Under the pieces are notes generated by a model. The model did not search any database, was not told where the DNA came from, and worked only from the letters and a program-made list of their open reading frames with translations. This document shows positions 6,652 through 16,900 of a stretch of DNA of 40,309 bases, in pieces. The number at the start of each line of letters is the position of its first letter. The first letter of the stretch is position 1. The stretch comes from Bacteroides finegoldii DSM 17565 (GTDB lineage: Bacteria > Bacteroidota > Bacteroidia > Bacteroidales > Bacteroidaceae), in assembly GCF_000156195.1 (NCBI RefSeq), contig NZ_GG688327.1:151941-192249 (forward strand), read 5' to 3'. The position numbers were made by a program, and so were the translations under genes.

Positions 6652-8025
6652 TTACAAATCAATATTGTATAATTTCAATTTATTATATAAAGTCTTCCGA
6701 TCAATATTCAGTAATTGCGCTGCTTTGCTCTTGTTGTTTCCTGTTTGGCGTAGTGCCTCTAAAATATGCTCTTTTTCAGTCTCTTCATTGCGTAATGCAA
6801 TGCTTGTATTGTTGGATGCAGGAGTTTCTAAGAGCTCGGTTCCCAATTCCGATAAAGTAATGAAACTGCTTTGTGCCAATAAAGTCGCTCTTTTGACTAT
6901 GTTCTTCATTTGGCGCAAATTTCCCGGCCAATGATAATTCATTAAAGCTTGTGATGCTTTTGTATCAAAGCCGATCAGATGTTTATCCAGTTCTTTGTTT
7001 GCCAGATCAAGAAAGAAATTTGCAAAAAGCAAAATATCCTCTTTCCGCTCTTTCAAGTCAGGTATCCGCAGAGTGAACTCATTGATACGATGATAAAGAT
7101 CTTCACGGAAAGTGCCTTTTTCGATGGCTTGTTCCAGATTCTCATTGGTGGCGGACACCAGACGGATATCTACCGATATTTCCTGTGTAGAGCCTACTGG
7201 ACGTATTTTTCGTTCCTGTAAAGCACGGAGTAGTTGTATCTGCACCTCATAACTGAGGTTCCCGATTTCATCCAGGAAAATAGTCCCTCCGTTGGCTGCG
7301 ACGAAAGCACCGGTTTTATCAGTCAACGCACCTGTAAACGACCCTTTCACATGACCGAAGAACTCCGAAGCCGCCAGTTCTTTCGGGATGGAGCCGCAGT
7401 CTACAGCGACAAACGGCTTATCGCTTCGTTTGCTAAGTTGGTGAATGCGGTGCGCCACATATTCTTTTCCGGTTCCGCTGGAACCGTTGATGAGTACGGA
7501 CATATTGGTCGGGGCTACCAGGCCAACGTAATTGTAGAGTTGCTTGGCTGCGTCACTTTCTCCTTCTAGGTAGGCACAGTTGTTTTCTGTAGAATCTTTA
7601 GATGAAGCAGTAGGGCCTTTTTTAGAAGACGATTTAGCTGTATTATGAATAACAGAATCCTCTCCGGACTGTAAAGCTTCAGATATCTTCTTCAGTAATT
7701 CTCCCGGATTCACGGGTTTGGCAATATAATCCCGTGCTCCGAGTTTCATTGCCAGTACAGCGGACTGGATATCCGCATAACCAGTCATAATGATCAGAGG
7801 AATGGCTTTTCCCTGTTCATTCATCCATTTCAGTAAATCGATGCCTTCATGATCGGGCAACCGCAGATCTGATAATATTAAATCTACAGTTTGGCTTTCG
7901 ATATGCTTCCGGGCACGTGCAATGGTACTTACTGATGATACTTCAAATCCTTTTTTGCCTAGCCAGGTTTTGAGCATCATTCCAAAAGTTATATCATCTT
8001 CAACGATCAATATGGATCTCATCAT
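6652..8025 (-). CDS. NtrC-family sigma-54-dependent response regulator
   Basis: The 457-residue protein has three domains. The receiver domain (about 1-120) carries acidic residues E9/D10/D11, phospho-acceptor Asp53 (LSDLRLP) and Lys103. The AAA+ domain (about 150-390) has Walker A GSSGTGKE at 181-188, the sigma-54-contact loop GSFTGA at 228-233 (GAFTGA with one Ala-to-Ser change) and Walker B FLDEIG at 250-255. A Fis-type helix-turn-helix closes it (NKSKAAQLLNIDRKTLYNKL). When phosphorylated it should activate sigma-54 promoters. No histidine kinase gene is adjacent; the hybrid kinase at 11559-13886 is a possible partner. Three dyads lie immediately beyond its stop. Confidence 0.93.
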   Translation of the reverse strand: MMRSILIVEDDITFGMMLKTWLGKKGFEVSSVSTIARARKHIESQTVDLILSDLRLPDHEGIDLLKWMNEQGKAIPLIIMTGYADIQSAVLAMKLGARDYIAKPVNPGELLKKISEALQSGEDSVIHNTAKSSSKKGPTASSKDSTENNCAYLEGESDAAKQLYNYVGLVAPTNMSVLINGSSGTGKEYVAHRIHQLSKRSDKPFVAVDCGSIPKELAASEFFGHVKGSFTGALTDKTGAFVAANGGTIFLDEIGNLSYEVQIQLLRALQERKIRPVGSTQEISVDIRLVSATNENLEQAIEKGTFREDLYHRINEFTLRIPDLKERKEDILLFANFFLDLANKELDKHLIGFDTKASQALMNYHWPGNLRQMKNIVKRATLLAQSSFITLSELGTELLETPASNNTSIALRNEETEKEHILEALRQTGNNKSKAAQLLNIDRKTLYNKLKLYNIDL

Positions 8026-8050
8026 GTCAGGTTTTGATTCTTTTAAGTCA

Positions 8051-8087
8051 CAAAGGTAAGAGGATTTAGGCGAAAGTGGTATATTTG
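8051..8087. promoter_or_regulatory. divergent -7 boxes for the response regulator and the cyclophilin operon
   Basis: The 87-nt gap between the divergent genes holds a minus-strand TACCTTTG (8058-8051) and a plus-strand TATATTTG (8080-8087), both matching the Bacteroides -7 consensus and placed 25-26 nt from the respective start codons. Neither has a strong -33 box at 19-21 nt. Confidence 0.5.
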
Positions 8088-8112
8088 CAAACTTAAATTA
8101 AATAAAAGCGTT

Positions 8113-8952
8113 ATGAAAAAGATTGTATTGATATTATTAACCATATCGTTTTGCGGACTTATTGCCTGCAAGACCGGAACTAAAAAAGGAGAAGACATGG
8201 ATAAAGAAACATTGGTAAAGATTGAGACAACTGCGGGAGACATCAAAGTGAAGTTGTATAATGAGACTCCCAAACATCGTGATAATTTTATTAAATTGGT
8301 GAAAGACGGAATGTATGAAGGTACACTGTTTCATCGCGTTATCAAAGATTTTATGATTCAGGCGGGTGACCCGGATTCGAAGAATGCTCCGAAGGGCAAG
8401 ATGTTGGGTGCCGGTGATGTAGGTTACACCATTCCGGCAGAATTTGTATATCCGAAATTCTTCCATAAGAAAGGCGCTCTTTCGGCGGCCCGTCAAGGAG
8501 ATAATGTGAACCCGAAGAAAGAGTCTTCCGGCTGTCAGTTCTATATCGTGACAGGAAAAGTCTACAATGATTCTACGTTGTTAAGTATGGAGAGCCAGAT
8601 GAATGAGAATAAGATTAATGTTATTTTCAATACATTGGCGCAGAAGCACATGAAAGAAATTTATAAGATGCGGAAAGCAAACGATGAAGACGGGCTTTAT
8701 GACTTGCAGGAAAAACTGTTTGCAGAAGCACAGGAGATAGCTGCCAAGCAACCGGAATTTCATTTCACTCCGGAGCAGATTGAAGCATATACTACGGTAG
8801 GCGGTACCCCGCATCTGGATGGTGAGTATACCGTATTCGGCGAAGTAGTGGAAGGGATGGATGTAGTAGACAAAATCCAGCAGGTAAAAACCGACCGTAG
8901 CGACCGTCCTGAAGAAGATGTGAAGATAATAAAAGCGACCATACTTGACTAA
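8113..8952 (+). CDS. cyclophilin-type peptidyl-prolyl isomerase lipoprotein with a large insertion
   Basis: The 279-residue protein has a lipoprotein signal (lipobox GLIAC, Cys19) and a cyclophilin domain: IETTAGDIKVKLYNETP, the active-site block FHRVIKDFMIQAGDP, then SGCQFYIVTGK, and the C-terminal GEYTVFGEVVEGMDVVDKI. It should catalyse proline isomerisation of envelope proteins. Between FYIVTGKVYN and GGTPHLDGEYTVFG there is an extra, charged, probably helical segment of about 85 residues that bacterial PpiA/PpiB lack. The gene starts a run of co-oriented genes and ends 5 nt before the M16 peptidase. Confidence 0.92.
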   Translation: MKKIVLILLTISFCGLIACKTGTKKGEDMDKETLVKIETTAGDIKVKLYNETPKHRDNFIKLVKDGMYEGTLFHRVIKDFMIQAGDPDSKNAPKGKMLGAGDVGYTIPAEFVYPKFFHKKGALSAARQGDNVNPKKESSGCQFYIVTGKVYNDSTLLSMESQMNENKINVIFNTLAQKHMKEIYKMRKANDEDGLYDLQEKLFAEAQEIAAKQPEFHFTPEQIEAYTTVGGTPHLDGEYTVFGEVVEGMDVVDKIQQVKTDRSDRPEEDVKIIKATILD

Positions 8953-8957
8953 ATGAT

Positions 8958-10190
8958 ATGAAAATCAACAGGCATATTCTTGACAATGGATTGCGTCTGG
9001 TGCATTCGCAGGATGAAAGTACGCAGATGGTAGCCCTTAATATATTATATAAGGTGGGAGCTCGTGATGAGCATCCCGAACATACCGGTTTCGCGCATTT
9101 GTTTGAACATTTGATGTTCGGCGGCTCGGTCAACATTCCCGATTATGATATGCCGCTCCAATTGGCGGGTGGGGAGAATAATGCCTGGACGAATAATGAT
9201 ATTACCAACTATTACCTCACTGTTCCCCGCCAGAATGTGGAAACCGGCTTTTGGCTGGAGTCAGACCGTATGCTGAGCCTCGATTTCAGTGAACGGAGTC
9301 TGGAAGTGCAACGGGGAGTGGTAATGGAAGAGTTTAAGCAGCGTTGCCTGAATCAGCCTTATGGAGATGTAGGGCATCTCCTGAGGCCATTGGCTTACCG
9401 GTCGCACCCTTACCAATGGCCTACCATCGGTAAGGAACTGTCGCATATCGCCAATGCAACGTTGGAGGAGGTGAAAGCATTCTTTTTCCGATTTTATGCT
9501 CCGAATAATGCGATACTGGCTGTCACCGGCAACATCTCTTTCGAGGAGGCAGTGACACTGACAGAGAAATGGTTCGGCCCTATTCCCCATCGGGAGGTTC
9601 CTCAACGGAACTTGCCGCAGGAACCGGAACAGACGGAAGAACGACGATTAACGGTAGAGCGGAATGTTCCTCTTGATGCGTTGTTCATGGGATATCATAT
9701 GTGTGACCATCATCACCCTGATTACTATGCCTTTGATATCCTTTCGGATATATTAAGCAACGGGCGTTCCAGCCGCCTGAACCAGCGTCTCGTACAAGAA
9801 AGGCAGTTATTTTCAAGTATTGACGCTTATATATCCGGCAGTGTAGACGCGGGTTTGTTCCATATTGCCGGAAAGCCGTCGGCAGGCGTGGCACTGGAAC
9901 AGGCGGAAGCTGCCGTTCGGGAAGAATTGGATCGCCTGCAACAGGAACTTGTCAGTGAGCAGGAGTTGGAAAAAGTAAAGAACAAATTTGAGTCTACTCA
10001 GATATTCGGTAATATTAATTATTTGAATGTAGCGACTAATCTTGCCTGGTTCGAACTGCTCGGACGGGCGGAAAGCATGGAGCGGGAGGTGGAACGTTAT
10101 CGTTCCGTCACTGCGGGACAGTTGCAGGCTGTAGCCCAATCGGCTTTCCGGCGGGAGAACGGGGTTATACTCTATTATAAAAGTAAATGA
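8958..10190 (+). CDS. M16-family zinc metallopeptidase
   Basis: The 410-residue protein has the inverted zinc motif HxxEH as HLFEH at residues 47-51, in the typical context GFAHLFEHLMFGG. A third ligand is expected at Glu124/125 (GVVMEEFKQ). One catalytic M16 repeat plus its companion C-terminal domain (about 200-400) are present, matching the short processing-peptidase-like members. No signal peptide is visible, so it is probably cytoplasmic. Its stop overlaps the start of the MATE gene (ATGA), which indicates translational coupling. Confidence 0.92.
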   Translation: MKINRHILDNGLRLVHSQDESTQMVALNILYKVGARDEHPEHTGFAHLFEHLMFGGSVNIPDYDMPLQLAGGENNAWTNNDITNYYLTVPRQNVETGFWLESDRMLSLDFSERSLEVQRGVVMEEFKQRCLNQPYGDVGHLLRPLAYRSHPYQWPTIGKELSHIANATLEEVKAFFFRFYAPNNAILAVTGNISFEEAVTLTEKWFGPIPHREVPQRNLPQEPEQTEERRLTVERNVPLDALFMGYHMCDHHHPDYYAFDILSDILSNGRSSRLNQRLVQERQLFSSIDAYISGSVDAGLFHIAGKPSAGVALEQAEAAVREELDRLQQELVSEQELEKVKNKFESTQIFGNINYLNVATNLAWFELLGRAESMEREVERYRSVTAGQLQAVAQSAFRRENGVILYYKSK

Positions 10191-11539
10191 GAAATATTTA
10201 TAGAACATACAGAGAGCATTACAAGGCATTATTCTACCTTGGACTTCCTATTGTCATCGGACAGATAGGAGTGATCATACTTGGATTCGCAGATACGTTG
10301 ATGATCGGTCACCATAGCACGATAGAGTTGGGCGCGGCTTCTTTCGTGAATAATGTGTTTAATCTGGCTATTATTTTCAGTACGGGATTCTCGTACGGGT
10401 TGACACCTATCGTGGGAGGGCTGTATGGAACTCACCAATTTGCCCCTGCCGGACAGGCATTGCGCAATAGTTTGCTGGCCAATCTGATGGTTGCGCTTCT
10501 GCTGACTATATGTATGACGCTGTTATTCCTGAATATAGAGCGTCTCGGTCAACCGGAGGAATTGATTCCTCTGATTAAACCTTATTATCTGGTTTTACTT
10601 GCTTCTTTGGTGTTTGTTATGCTTTTCAATGGCTTCAAGCAATTTACGGATGGAATTACAGATACTAAAACAGCCATGTGGATCTTGCTTGGCGGAAATG
10701 TATTGAACATCATCGGAAACTATATTCTGATTTATGGAAAGCTCGGCTTTCCTGAATTGGGATTGTTGGGAGCAGGTATCAGTACTCTGTTTTCACGTAT
10801 AGTGATGGTCGTTGTCTTTGTAATCATCTTTATGCGTAGTCCGCGCTTCATTCGTTATAAGGTCGGCTTTTTCCGTTTGGGATGGTCGCGTGCTGTTTTC
10901 AGCCGTTTGAACGGATTAGGATGGCCGGTTGCCTTTCAGATGGGAATGGAGACGGCTTCCTTCAGTCTGAGTGCCATCATGATTGGCTGGTTGGGGACGA
11001 TTGCGTTAGCTTCCCATCAAGTCATGTTGGCAATTTCACAATTTACTTTTATGATGTACTACGGGATGGGAGCTGCCGTTGCTGTCCGGGTCAGTAACTT
11101 CAATGGTCAGGATGATATGGTGAATGTGCGTCGTTCCGCCTATGCCGGTTTCCATCTGATGATGGCATTGGGTGTCGTGTTGTCTTTCATTGTTTTTCTT
11201 TGTCGGAATTATCTGGGAGGTTGGTTTACCGACAGTTCTGAAGTTGCCGCTATGGTTACTTCGTTAATATTTCCTTTCCTTATCTACCAGTTTGGCGACG
11301 GCTTGCAGATCACTTTTGCCAACGCTTTGCGTGGAATTGCAGACGTAAAACTGATGATGGTCATCGCTTTTATCGCTTATTTCATTATCTCGTTGCCCGT
11401 AGGCTATTTTTGCGGTTTCGTGATGGGATGGGGTGTTGTAGGCGTATGGATGGCGTTCCCTTTTGGACTGACAAGTGCAGGGCTGATGCTTTGGTGGCGT
11501 TTCCACTACATGACGAAACAGCCTGCCCTCCGACAATAA
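10187..11539 (+). CDS. MATE-family efflux transporter
   Basis: The 450-residue, highly hydrophobic protein has about 12 membrane segments in the MATE pattern, two bundles of six. Early motifs are GLPIVIGQIGVIILGFADTLMIG and GAASFVNNVFN, and the second half starts near GLGWPVAFQMGMETASFSLSA. Members export cationic drugs or metabolites using Na+ or H+ gradients; the substrate here is unknown. It is translationally coupled to the upstream M16 peptidase, and the histidine kinase starts 19 nt downstream, so all three are probably one transcript. Confidence 0.92.
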   Translation: MRNIYRTYREHYKALFYLGLPIVIGQIGVIILGFADTLMIGHHSTIELGAASFVNNVFNLAIIFSTGFSYGLTPIVGGLYGTHQFAPAGQALRNSLLANLMVALLLTICMTLLFLNIERLGQPEELIPLIKPYYLVLLASLVFVMLFNGFKQFTDGITDTKTAMWILLGGNVLNIIGNYILIYGKLGFPELGLLGAGISTLFSRIVMVVVFVIIFMRSPRFIRYKVGFFRLGWSRAVFSRLNGLGWPVAFQMGMETASFSLSAIMIGWLGTIALASHQVMLAISQFTFMMYYGMGAAVAVRVSNFNGQDDMVNVRRSAYAGFHLMMALGVVLSFIVFLCRNYLGGWFTDSSEVAAMVTSLIFPFLIYQFGDGLQITFANALRGIADVKLMMVIAFIAYFIISLPVGYFCGFVMGWGVVGVWMAFPFGLTSAGLMLWWRFHYMTKQPALRQ

Positions 11540-11558
11540 CTTGTAATTCGTTGTTCCT

Positions 11559-13886
11559 ATGGCTTCCTACCGTTCTACAAAACTCAAAATAACCATTGGT
11601 TACACTTTGCTATTGGCTATTCTTCTTTTCTCGTTGGTGTTTGTGCATCGTGAGATGGAAGCGTTATCGGCTGCGGACAACCAGCAGAATTTGCGTACGG
11701 ATAGCTTGTTGGCCCTTCTCCATGAGAAAGACCGGAATACAATTCAAATGTTACGAGTGCTGAGCGAAGCGAACGATAGCCTTCTTTCTGCATCGGAGAT
11801 TAAGGAAATTATTTCCGAACAGGATTCCGTCATTACCTACCAACGGGTACAACATCGTGTCATAACCAAACGCGATTCTCTGCTGACTGCTCCGAAGAAG
11901 AAAGGTTTCTTCAAGAGGTTAGCGGAAGTATTTGTCCCTTCCAAACAGGATAGTGCCGTACTTGTCAACACTTCTTTGGAGGTAGCTACGGATACGATTC
12001 TGGAACCTGCCACTTCTAAGGATTCCTTGCAGCAAAAAATCCGTATGGCTACGGAGGAAAAACGTTTGCAACGGAAAAAGACCATCCGGCGTACCAGTAC
12101 GAAGTATCAGCGGATGAATACACAGTTGACTGCAAGAATGGATAGCTTGATAAAGGGTTATGAGGAAGAAATGACTCAGCGTGCACTCCAGGATGCGGAG
12201 CAGCAACAAGCAGTAAGGATGCGTTCGGCACGTACTATTTCGGGAATCGCTATTGGGGCGGTGTTTCTGTCTGCCTTTTTCTTGATATTGATCATACGCG
12301 ATATATCTCGGAGCAACCGCTATCGTCGACAACTGGAGGAAGCCAACAAGCGGGCGGAGGATTTGCTTGTCGCCCGTGAAAAGTTAATGCTTGCCATTAC
12401 TCATGACTTTAAAGCGCCGTTAGGCTCTATTATGGGGTATACCGAACTGCTATCCCGGTTGACTCGGGATGAACGGCAGCGTTTCTATCTTGAAAATATG
12501 AAGAGTTCTTCGGAACATCTCTTGAAGTTAGTCAGTGACCTGCTCGATTTTCATCGGCTCGACCTTAATAAAGCGGAGGTGAATCGCGTCACCTTTAATC
12601 CTTCGCAGCTATTTGATGAAATTTATATTAGTTTTGAGCCTTTGACTGCCGCCAAAGGATTGACTTTACAAAGTAATGTCGCTTCCGATTTGAATGGGAG
12701 ATTTATTAGTGACCCTTTGCGTCTCCGTCAGATTGTGAACAACCTTTTATCCAATGCCGTTAAGTTCACTCAAAAAGGTAAGATAACATTGACGGCTACA
12801 TACGACTCTTCAAAGTTGACAATAGCCATCGCAGATACCGGAAAAGGGATGGCTCCGTCAGACTGGGAACGCATCTTTCAGGAATTTACTCGTTTGTCCG
12901 GTGCACAAGGTGAAGAGGGGTTCGGGCTCGGATTGTCCATCGTGAAGAAACTGGTAACTTTACTCGAAGGAGAAATTGATGTGCAAAGCACACCGGGAGA
13001 AGGAAGTTGCTTTACGGTGATTCTTCCTCTTTATCCGGTGGGGAAATCGGTAACGGAGGGTGAACTCTCGGAAAGTGATAAAGGGGAATCTATCCAAGAG
13101 CCAGCTACCATTCTTCCGATGAAGGTGATCCGTGTTCTTTTGATTGATGACGATAAAATCCAACTCAGCTTGACGGCAGCTATGCTGAAACAGCACGGCA
13201 TTGATGCTGTTTGTTGCGAGCAATTGGAGGAACTTATAGAACAACTTCGCACTTCTGTTTTTGATGTATTACTGACCGATATACAAATGCCGGCCATCAA
13301 TGGTTTTGATTTGGTGAAACTACTTCGTGCTTCCAATATTCCACAGGCAAAAACGATCCCCGTGATTGCTGTTACTGCTCGTAGTGAGATGGATAAGGCG
13401 GCGTTGTACGAACATGGATTTGCCGGATGTCTGCATAAACCATTTACGGTAAAGGAATTGTTGCAGACGATCAATGAAGGACAATTGGTTGCGGATGAGG
13501 CGCATATCACAGAAGATATGGGGAGCGGATTGATGAATTTCTCCGCATTGACAGTTTATTCGGAGGACGACCCGGAGGCGGCGTGTTCCATTATTGAGAC
13601 TTTCATCGAAGAAACTGAGAAAAATATTGATATAGTACAACAAGCCTTAGACAATGAAGATACGGACGGAATAGCTGCTATGGCTCATAAACTTCTTCCG
13701 CTTTTCACACTGATTGGCGCATCCGAAACAATTGCTCCTTTAAAATATTTGGAAAGTTGTCGTGGAGAGATGTTCGTTGACGAGATAAAGCAAACAACAC
13801 TTACAGTGCTGGCAACGGTTCCGCATATAATTAGTGAGGCAAAAGAGTATCTTTCTTATCGTTATCCAAACCTTTTCTCAAAATAA
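11559..13886 (+). CDS. hybrid sensor histidine kinase with receiver and HPt domains
   Basis: The 775-residue membrane protein has a TM helix at about 9-29, a ~195-residue charged, coiled-coil-prone extracytoplasmic segment, and TM2 at about 226-247. The HisKA domain has phospho-acceptor His282 (AITHDFKAPLG). The HATPase domain shows the N box QIVNNLLSNAVKF and glycine boxes ADTGKGM and GFGLGLS. The receiver has Asp574 (LLTDIQMP), and a C-terminal HPt domain has His710 (MAHKLLP). The layout His-Asp-His implies transfer to a separate response regulator, which is not encoded next door. It lies just upstream of tamB/tamL. The NtrC-type regulator at 6652-8025 is a candidate receiver of the signal. 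Confidence 0.92.
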   Translation: MASYRSTKLKITIGYTLLLAILLFSLVFVHREMEALSAADNQQNLRTDSLLALLHEKDRNTIQMLRVLSEANDSLLSASEIKEIISEQDSVITYQRVQHRVITKRDSLLTAPKKKGFFKRLAEVFVPSKQDSAVLVNTSLEVATDTILEPATSKDSLQQKIRMATEEKRLQRKKTIRRTSTKYQRMNTQLTARMDSLIKGYEEEMTQRALQDAEQQQAVRMRSARTISGIAIGAVFLSAFFLILIIRDISRSNRYRRQLEEANKRAEDLLVAREKLMLAITHDFKAPLGSIMGYTELLSRLTRDERQRFYLENMKSSSEHLLKLVSDLLDFHRLDLNKAEVNRVTFNPSQLFDEIYISFEPLTAAKGLTLQSNVASDLNGRFISDPLRLRQIVNNLLSNAVKFTQKGKITLTATYDSSKLTIAIADTGKGMAPSDWERIFQEFTRLSGAQGEEGFGLGLSIVKKLVTLLEGEIDVQSTPGEGSCFTVILPLYPVGKSVTEGELSESDKGESIQEPATILPMKVIRVLLIDDDKIQLSLTAAMLKQHGIDAVCCEQLEELIEQLRTSVFDVLLTDIQMPAINGFDLVKLLRASNIPQAKTIPVIAVTARSEMDKAALYEHGFAGCLHKPFTVKELLQTINEGQLVADEAHITEDMGSGLMNFSALTVYSEDDPEAACSIIETFIEETEKNIDIVQQALDNEDTDGIAAMAHKLLPLFTLIGASETIAPLKYLESCRGEMFVDEIKQTTLTVLATVPHIISEAKEYLSYRYPNLFSK

Positions 13887-13928
13887 TTTGTTTACTTTGT
13901 GTCTTCAATTTACACTGACACGCTTTGC

Positions 13929-16900
13929 ATGAAACGAAAATGGATACGATGGGTAAGCTGGATATTGCTTACTCCAATAATACTCTTTGTAATACTGATG
14001 GTATTACTTTATATTCCTCCCGTACAAAATCTTTTACGCCGGGAAGTGACCGCATACGCTTCTGAAGCAACCGGTATGCAGATTCAGGTGGAACGGATTG
14101 ACCTTCGTTTTCCGCTCAATCTGTTAGTTCGTGGTGTAGAAGTCATTCAACAGCCGGATACTTTGTTGTCTTTAGAGAGCTTGAATGTGCGGGTGCAGGC
14201 GTGGCCACTTATCAAAGGAAAAGTAGAAGTCGATGAAGTTACACTAAATCAGGTTGCAGTCAATTCCGCAGGTCTGATAGAGGGAATGAAGATAAAAGGT
14301 GTCTTGGGACGTTTCTTTCTGCAGAGTCATGGGGTGGATTTATCCAATGAAATAGCGATTATTAATCAGGTCGATTTATCAGACACCCATGTCCAATTGG
14401 TAATGAACGACACCACGACCGCTCCTAAAGACACGACCGCTTCCGCTCCTGTCAATTGGAAAGTAGACCTTCATCAGTTGAATTTGGGAAATGTGTCATT
14501 CAGTATGCAGCTTCCGGCTGATTCCATGCGTATGGCAGCCTACATCGGCGAAGCGTCTGTAAATGATGCGCAAGCGGATCTGAAGAATCAGTTTTATAGC
14601 TTGAAACAATTCCTGTTGTCGGGAGGCTCTGCCAATTATGATACCGGAGCTGCTAAACCGGTCGAAGGCTTCGATGCTTCTCATATTGCGGTCCGTGATA
14701 TCCGGATCGGTTTGGACTCCTTATTATATAAAGGTAGGAATATGAATGCCGTGCTCCGTGAATTTTCAATGAATGAACGTTCGGGACTGAGCATTACCTC
14801 GTTGGCGGGCAGGGTTTATTCTAATGATTCAATTATTTGTGTTCCGGGCTTAAAGCTGCAGACTCCTCATTCTGAAATTGATTTGTCTGCCCATACGTAT
14901 TGGGAACTTGTCAACATCCCTACTACGGGACGTTTGTCCGCCAATCTCAACGCATACATCGGTAAAGAGGATGTTATGCTGTTTACGGGTGGGCTGCCGG
15001 ATAGTTTCAAAGAAGCCTATCCTTTCCGTCCTCTTGTTATTCGTGCGGGTACGGACGGTAATCTGAAAGAGATGCAGATTTCGCGCTTTACGGTAGATTT
15101 GCCGGGAGCATTTTCTTTAGAGGGTGGTGGGCTTCTTGAAAATCTGGCGGACAGTATCACGCGCTCGGGAACGGTCGGGTTGAAGATGACTACCCAGAAT
15201 CTGAACTTCCTGACTGCTTTGTCCGGTGAGGCTCCCAATGGGACTATTGTAATTCCCGATAGTATGGACCTGGTTGCGAAGGTTGATATAAACGGTCCTG
15301 CATATAAGGCCAATTTGAAACTGAGAGAAGGACAGGGTACTATAGATATAGACGCGGCATTGAATACGCTCACCGAGGTCTACAAGGCAGACTTAAAAAT
15401 AAACAACCTTCAACTGCATAATTTCCTACCGAAAGATTCAATTTATGAACTTTCACTTTCGGCTGACGCTGAAGGGCGAGGACTGGATGTGACGTCCTAT
15501 CGTTCTTTTGCCAAATTGAATCTGTCGTTAGATCAGCTTCATTATGCCCAATATCATCTCTCGAATGTTAATTTGACTGGAGCTTTGAAAGGGGCATTGG
15601 TAACAGCCCGTCTGACCAGTGACAATGTTTTGCTGAAGATGACGACTGAGGCCGAATATAACTTGGCACACAGTTATCCCGATGGAAAAGTGACAATGGA
15701 TGTCACTCAATTGGATTTGCATGAGTTGGGATTAATGCCGCAGCCGATGAAGCATCCGCTTGCTTTTAACTTTTCTGCGGAAGCCCGCCAGAATCGGGTG
15801 TTTACCCATTTGGTGTCCGGAGATATGAAACTCAACTTGAGTGCACGTTCTGGGGTGGAACCGTTGATTCGGCAGTCTACTCATTTTGTGGATGTGCTGA
15901 TGAGACAAATTGATGAAAAAGCATTGGACCATGCCGAATTGCGTGAAGCCTTGCCCACTGCTATACTCTCTTTCTCTGCAGGTAAAGAGAATCCGTTAGC
16001 CTATTTCCTGGCTACTCAGAACATATCCTATCAGGATGCATCCATGAAGTTTGGAACCGCTCCGGACTGGGGTATTAATGGTAAGGCAGCCATTCATACA
16101 TTGAAGGTCGATACTTTGCAACTGGATACCATATTCTTTACTGTCAAGCAAGATACTACCTCCATGAAGCTGCGTGCCGGAGTGATTAACGGACCGAAGA
16201 ATCCGCAGTTCTCTTTCTCGACTGCTATTACGGGAGAAATTCGTGACCGGGATGCGGAGTTGCTGGTCGATTATAAAAACGAAAAAGGAGAAACAGGCGT
16301 ACTGTTGGGTGTCAACGCCCGTCCTTTATTTGAAGGACACGGAAAAGGCAACGGTATTGCTTTTACCTTAATCCCGGAAAACCCGATTATCGCTTTCCAG
16401 AAATTCCATTTCAATGAGAAGCATAACTGGATCTATCTGCACAAGAATATGCGTGTATATGCCAATGTGGATATGTGGGATGATGAAGGGATGGGTTTCC
16501 GTATTCATTCCGTTCCGGGAGATACCGTGTCTTTACAGAATATCGATGTTGAAATCCGGAGAATTCGTTTAGCGGAGCTTAGCAGTGTACTTCCCTATTT
16601 CCCGGAGATAACCGGACTGTTCTCTGCGGAAGCTCATTATGTACAGACGGAAAAGGACCTTCAACTGTCTGCGGAGTTGTCTATCGATGAGTTAATATAC
16701 GAACGGCAACGTATTGGAGATGTTACGCTAGGGGCTACATGGCTACCGGGCGAGCAGGGAAAGCAGTATCTGAATGCGTACTTGAATCACGACCAAGCGG
16801 AAGTATTGCTGGCGGATGGTAAGTTGATACCTACCGGGACGGGGAAAGACAGCTTGGAGGTGAATATGGAGCTGGATCATTTCCCGCTTCGGGTAGCTAA

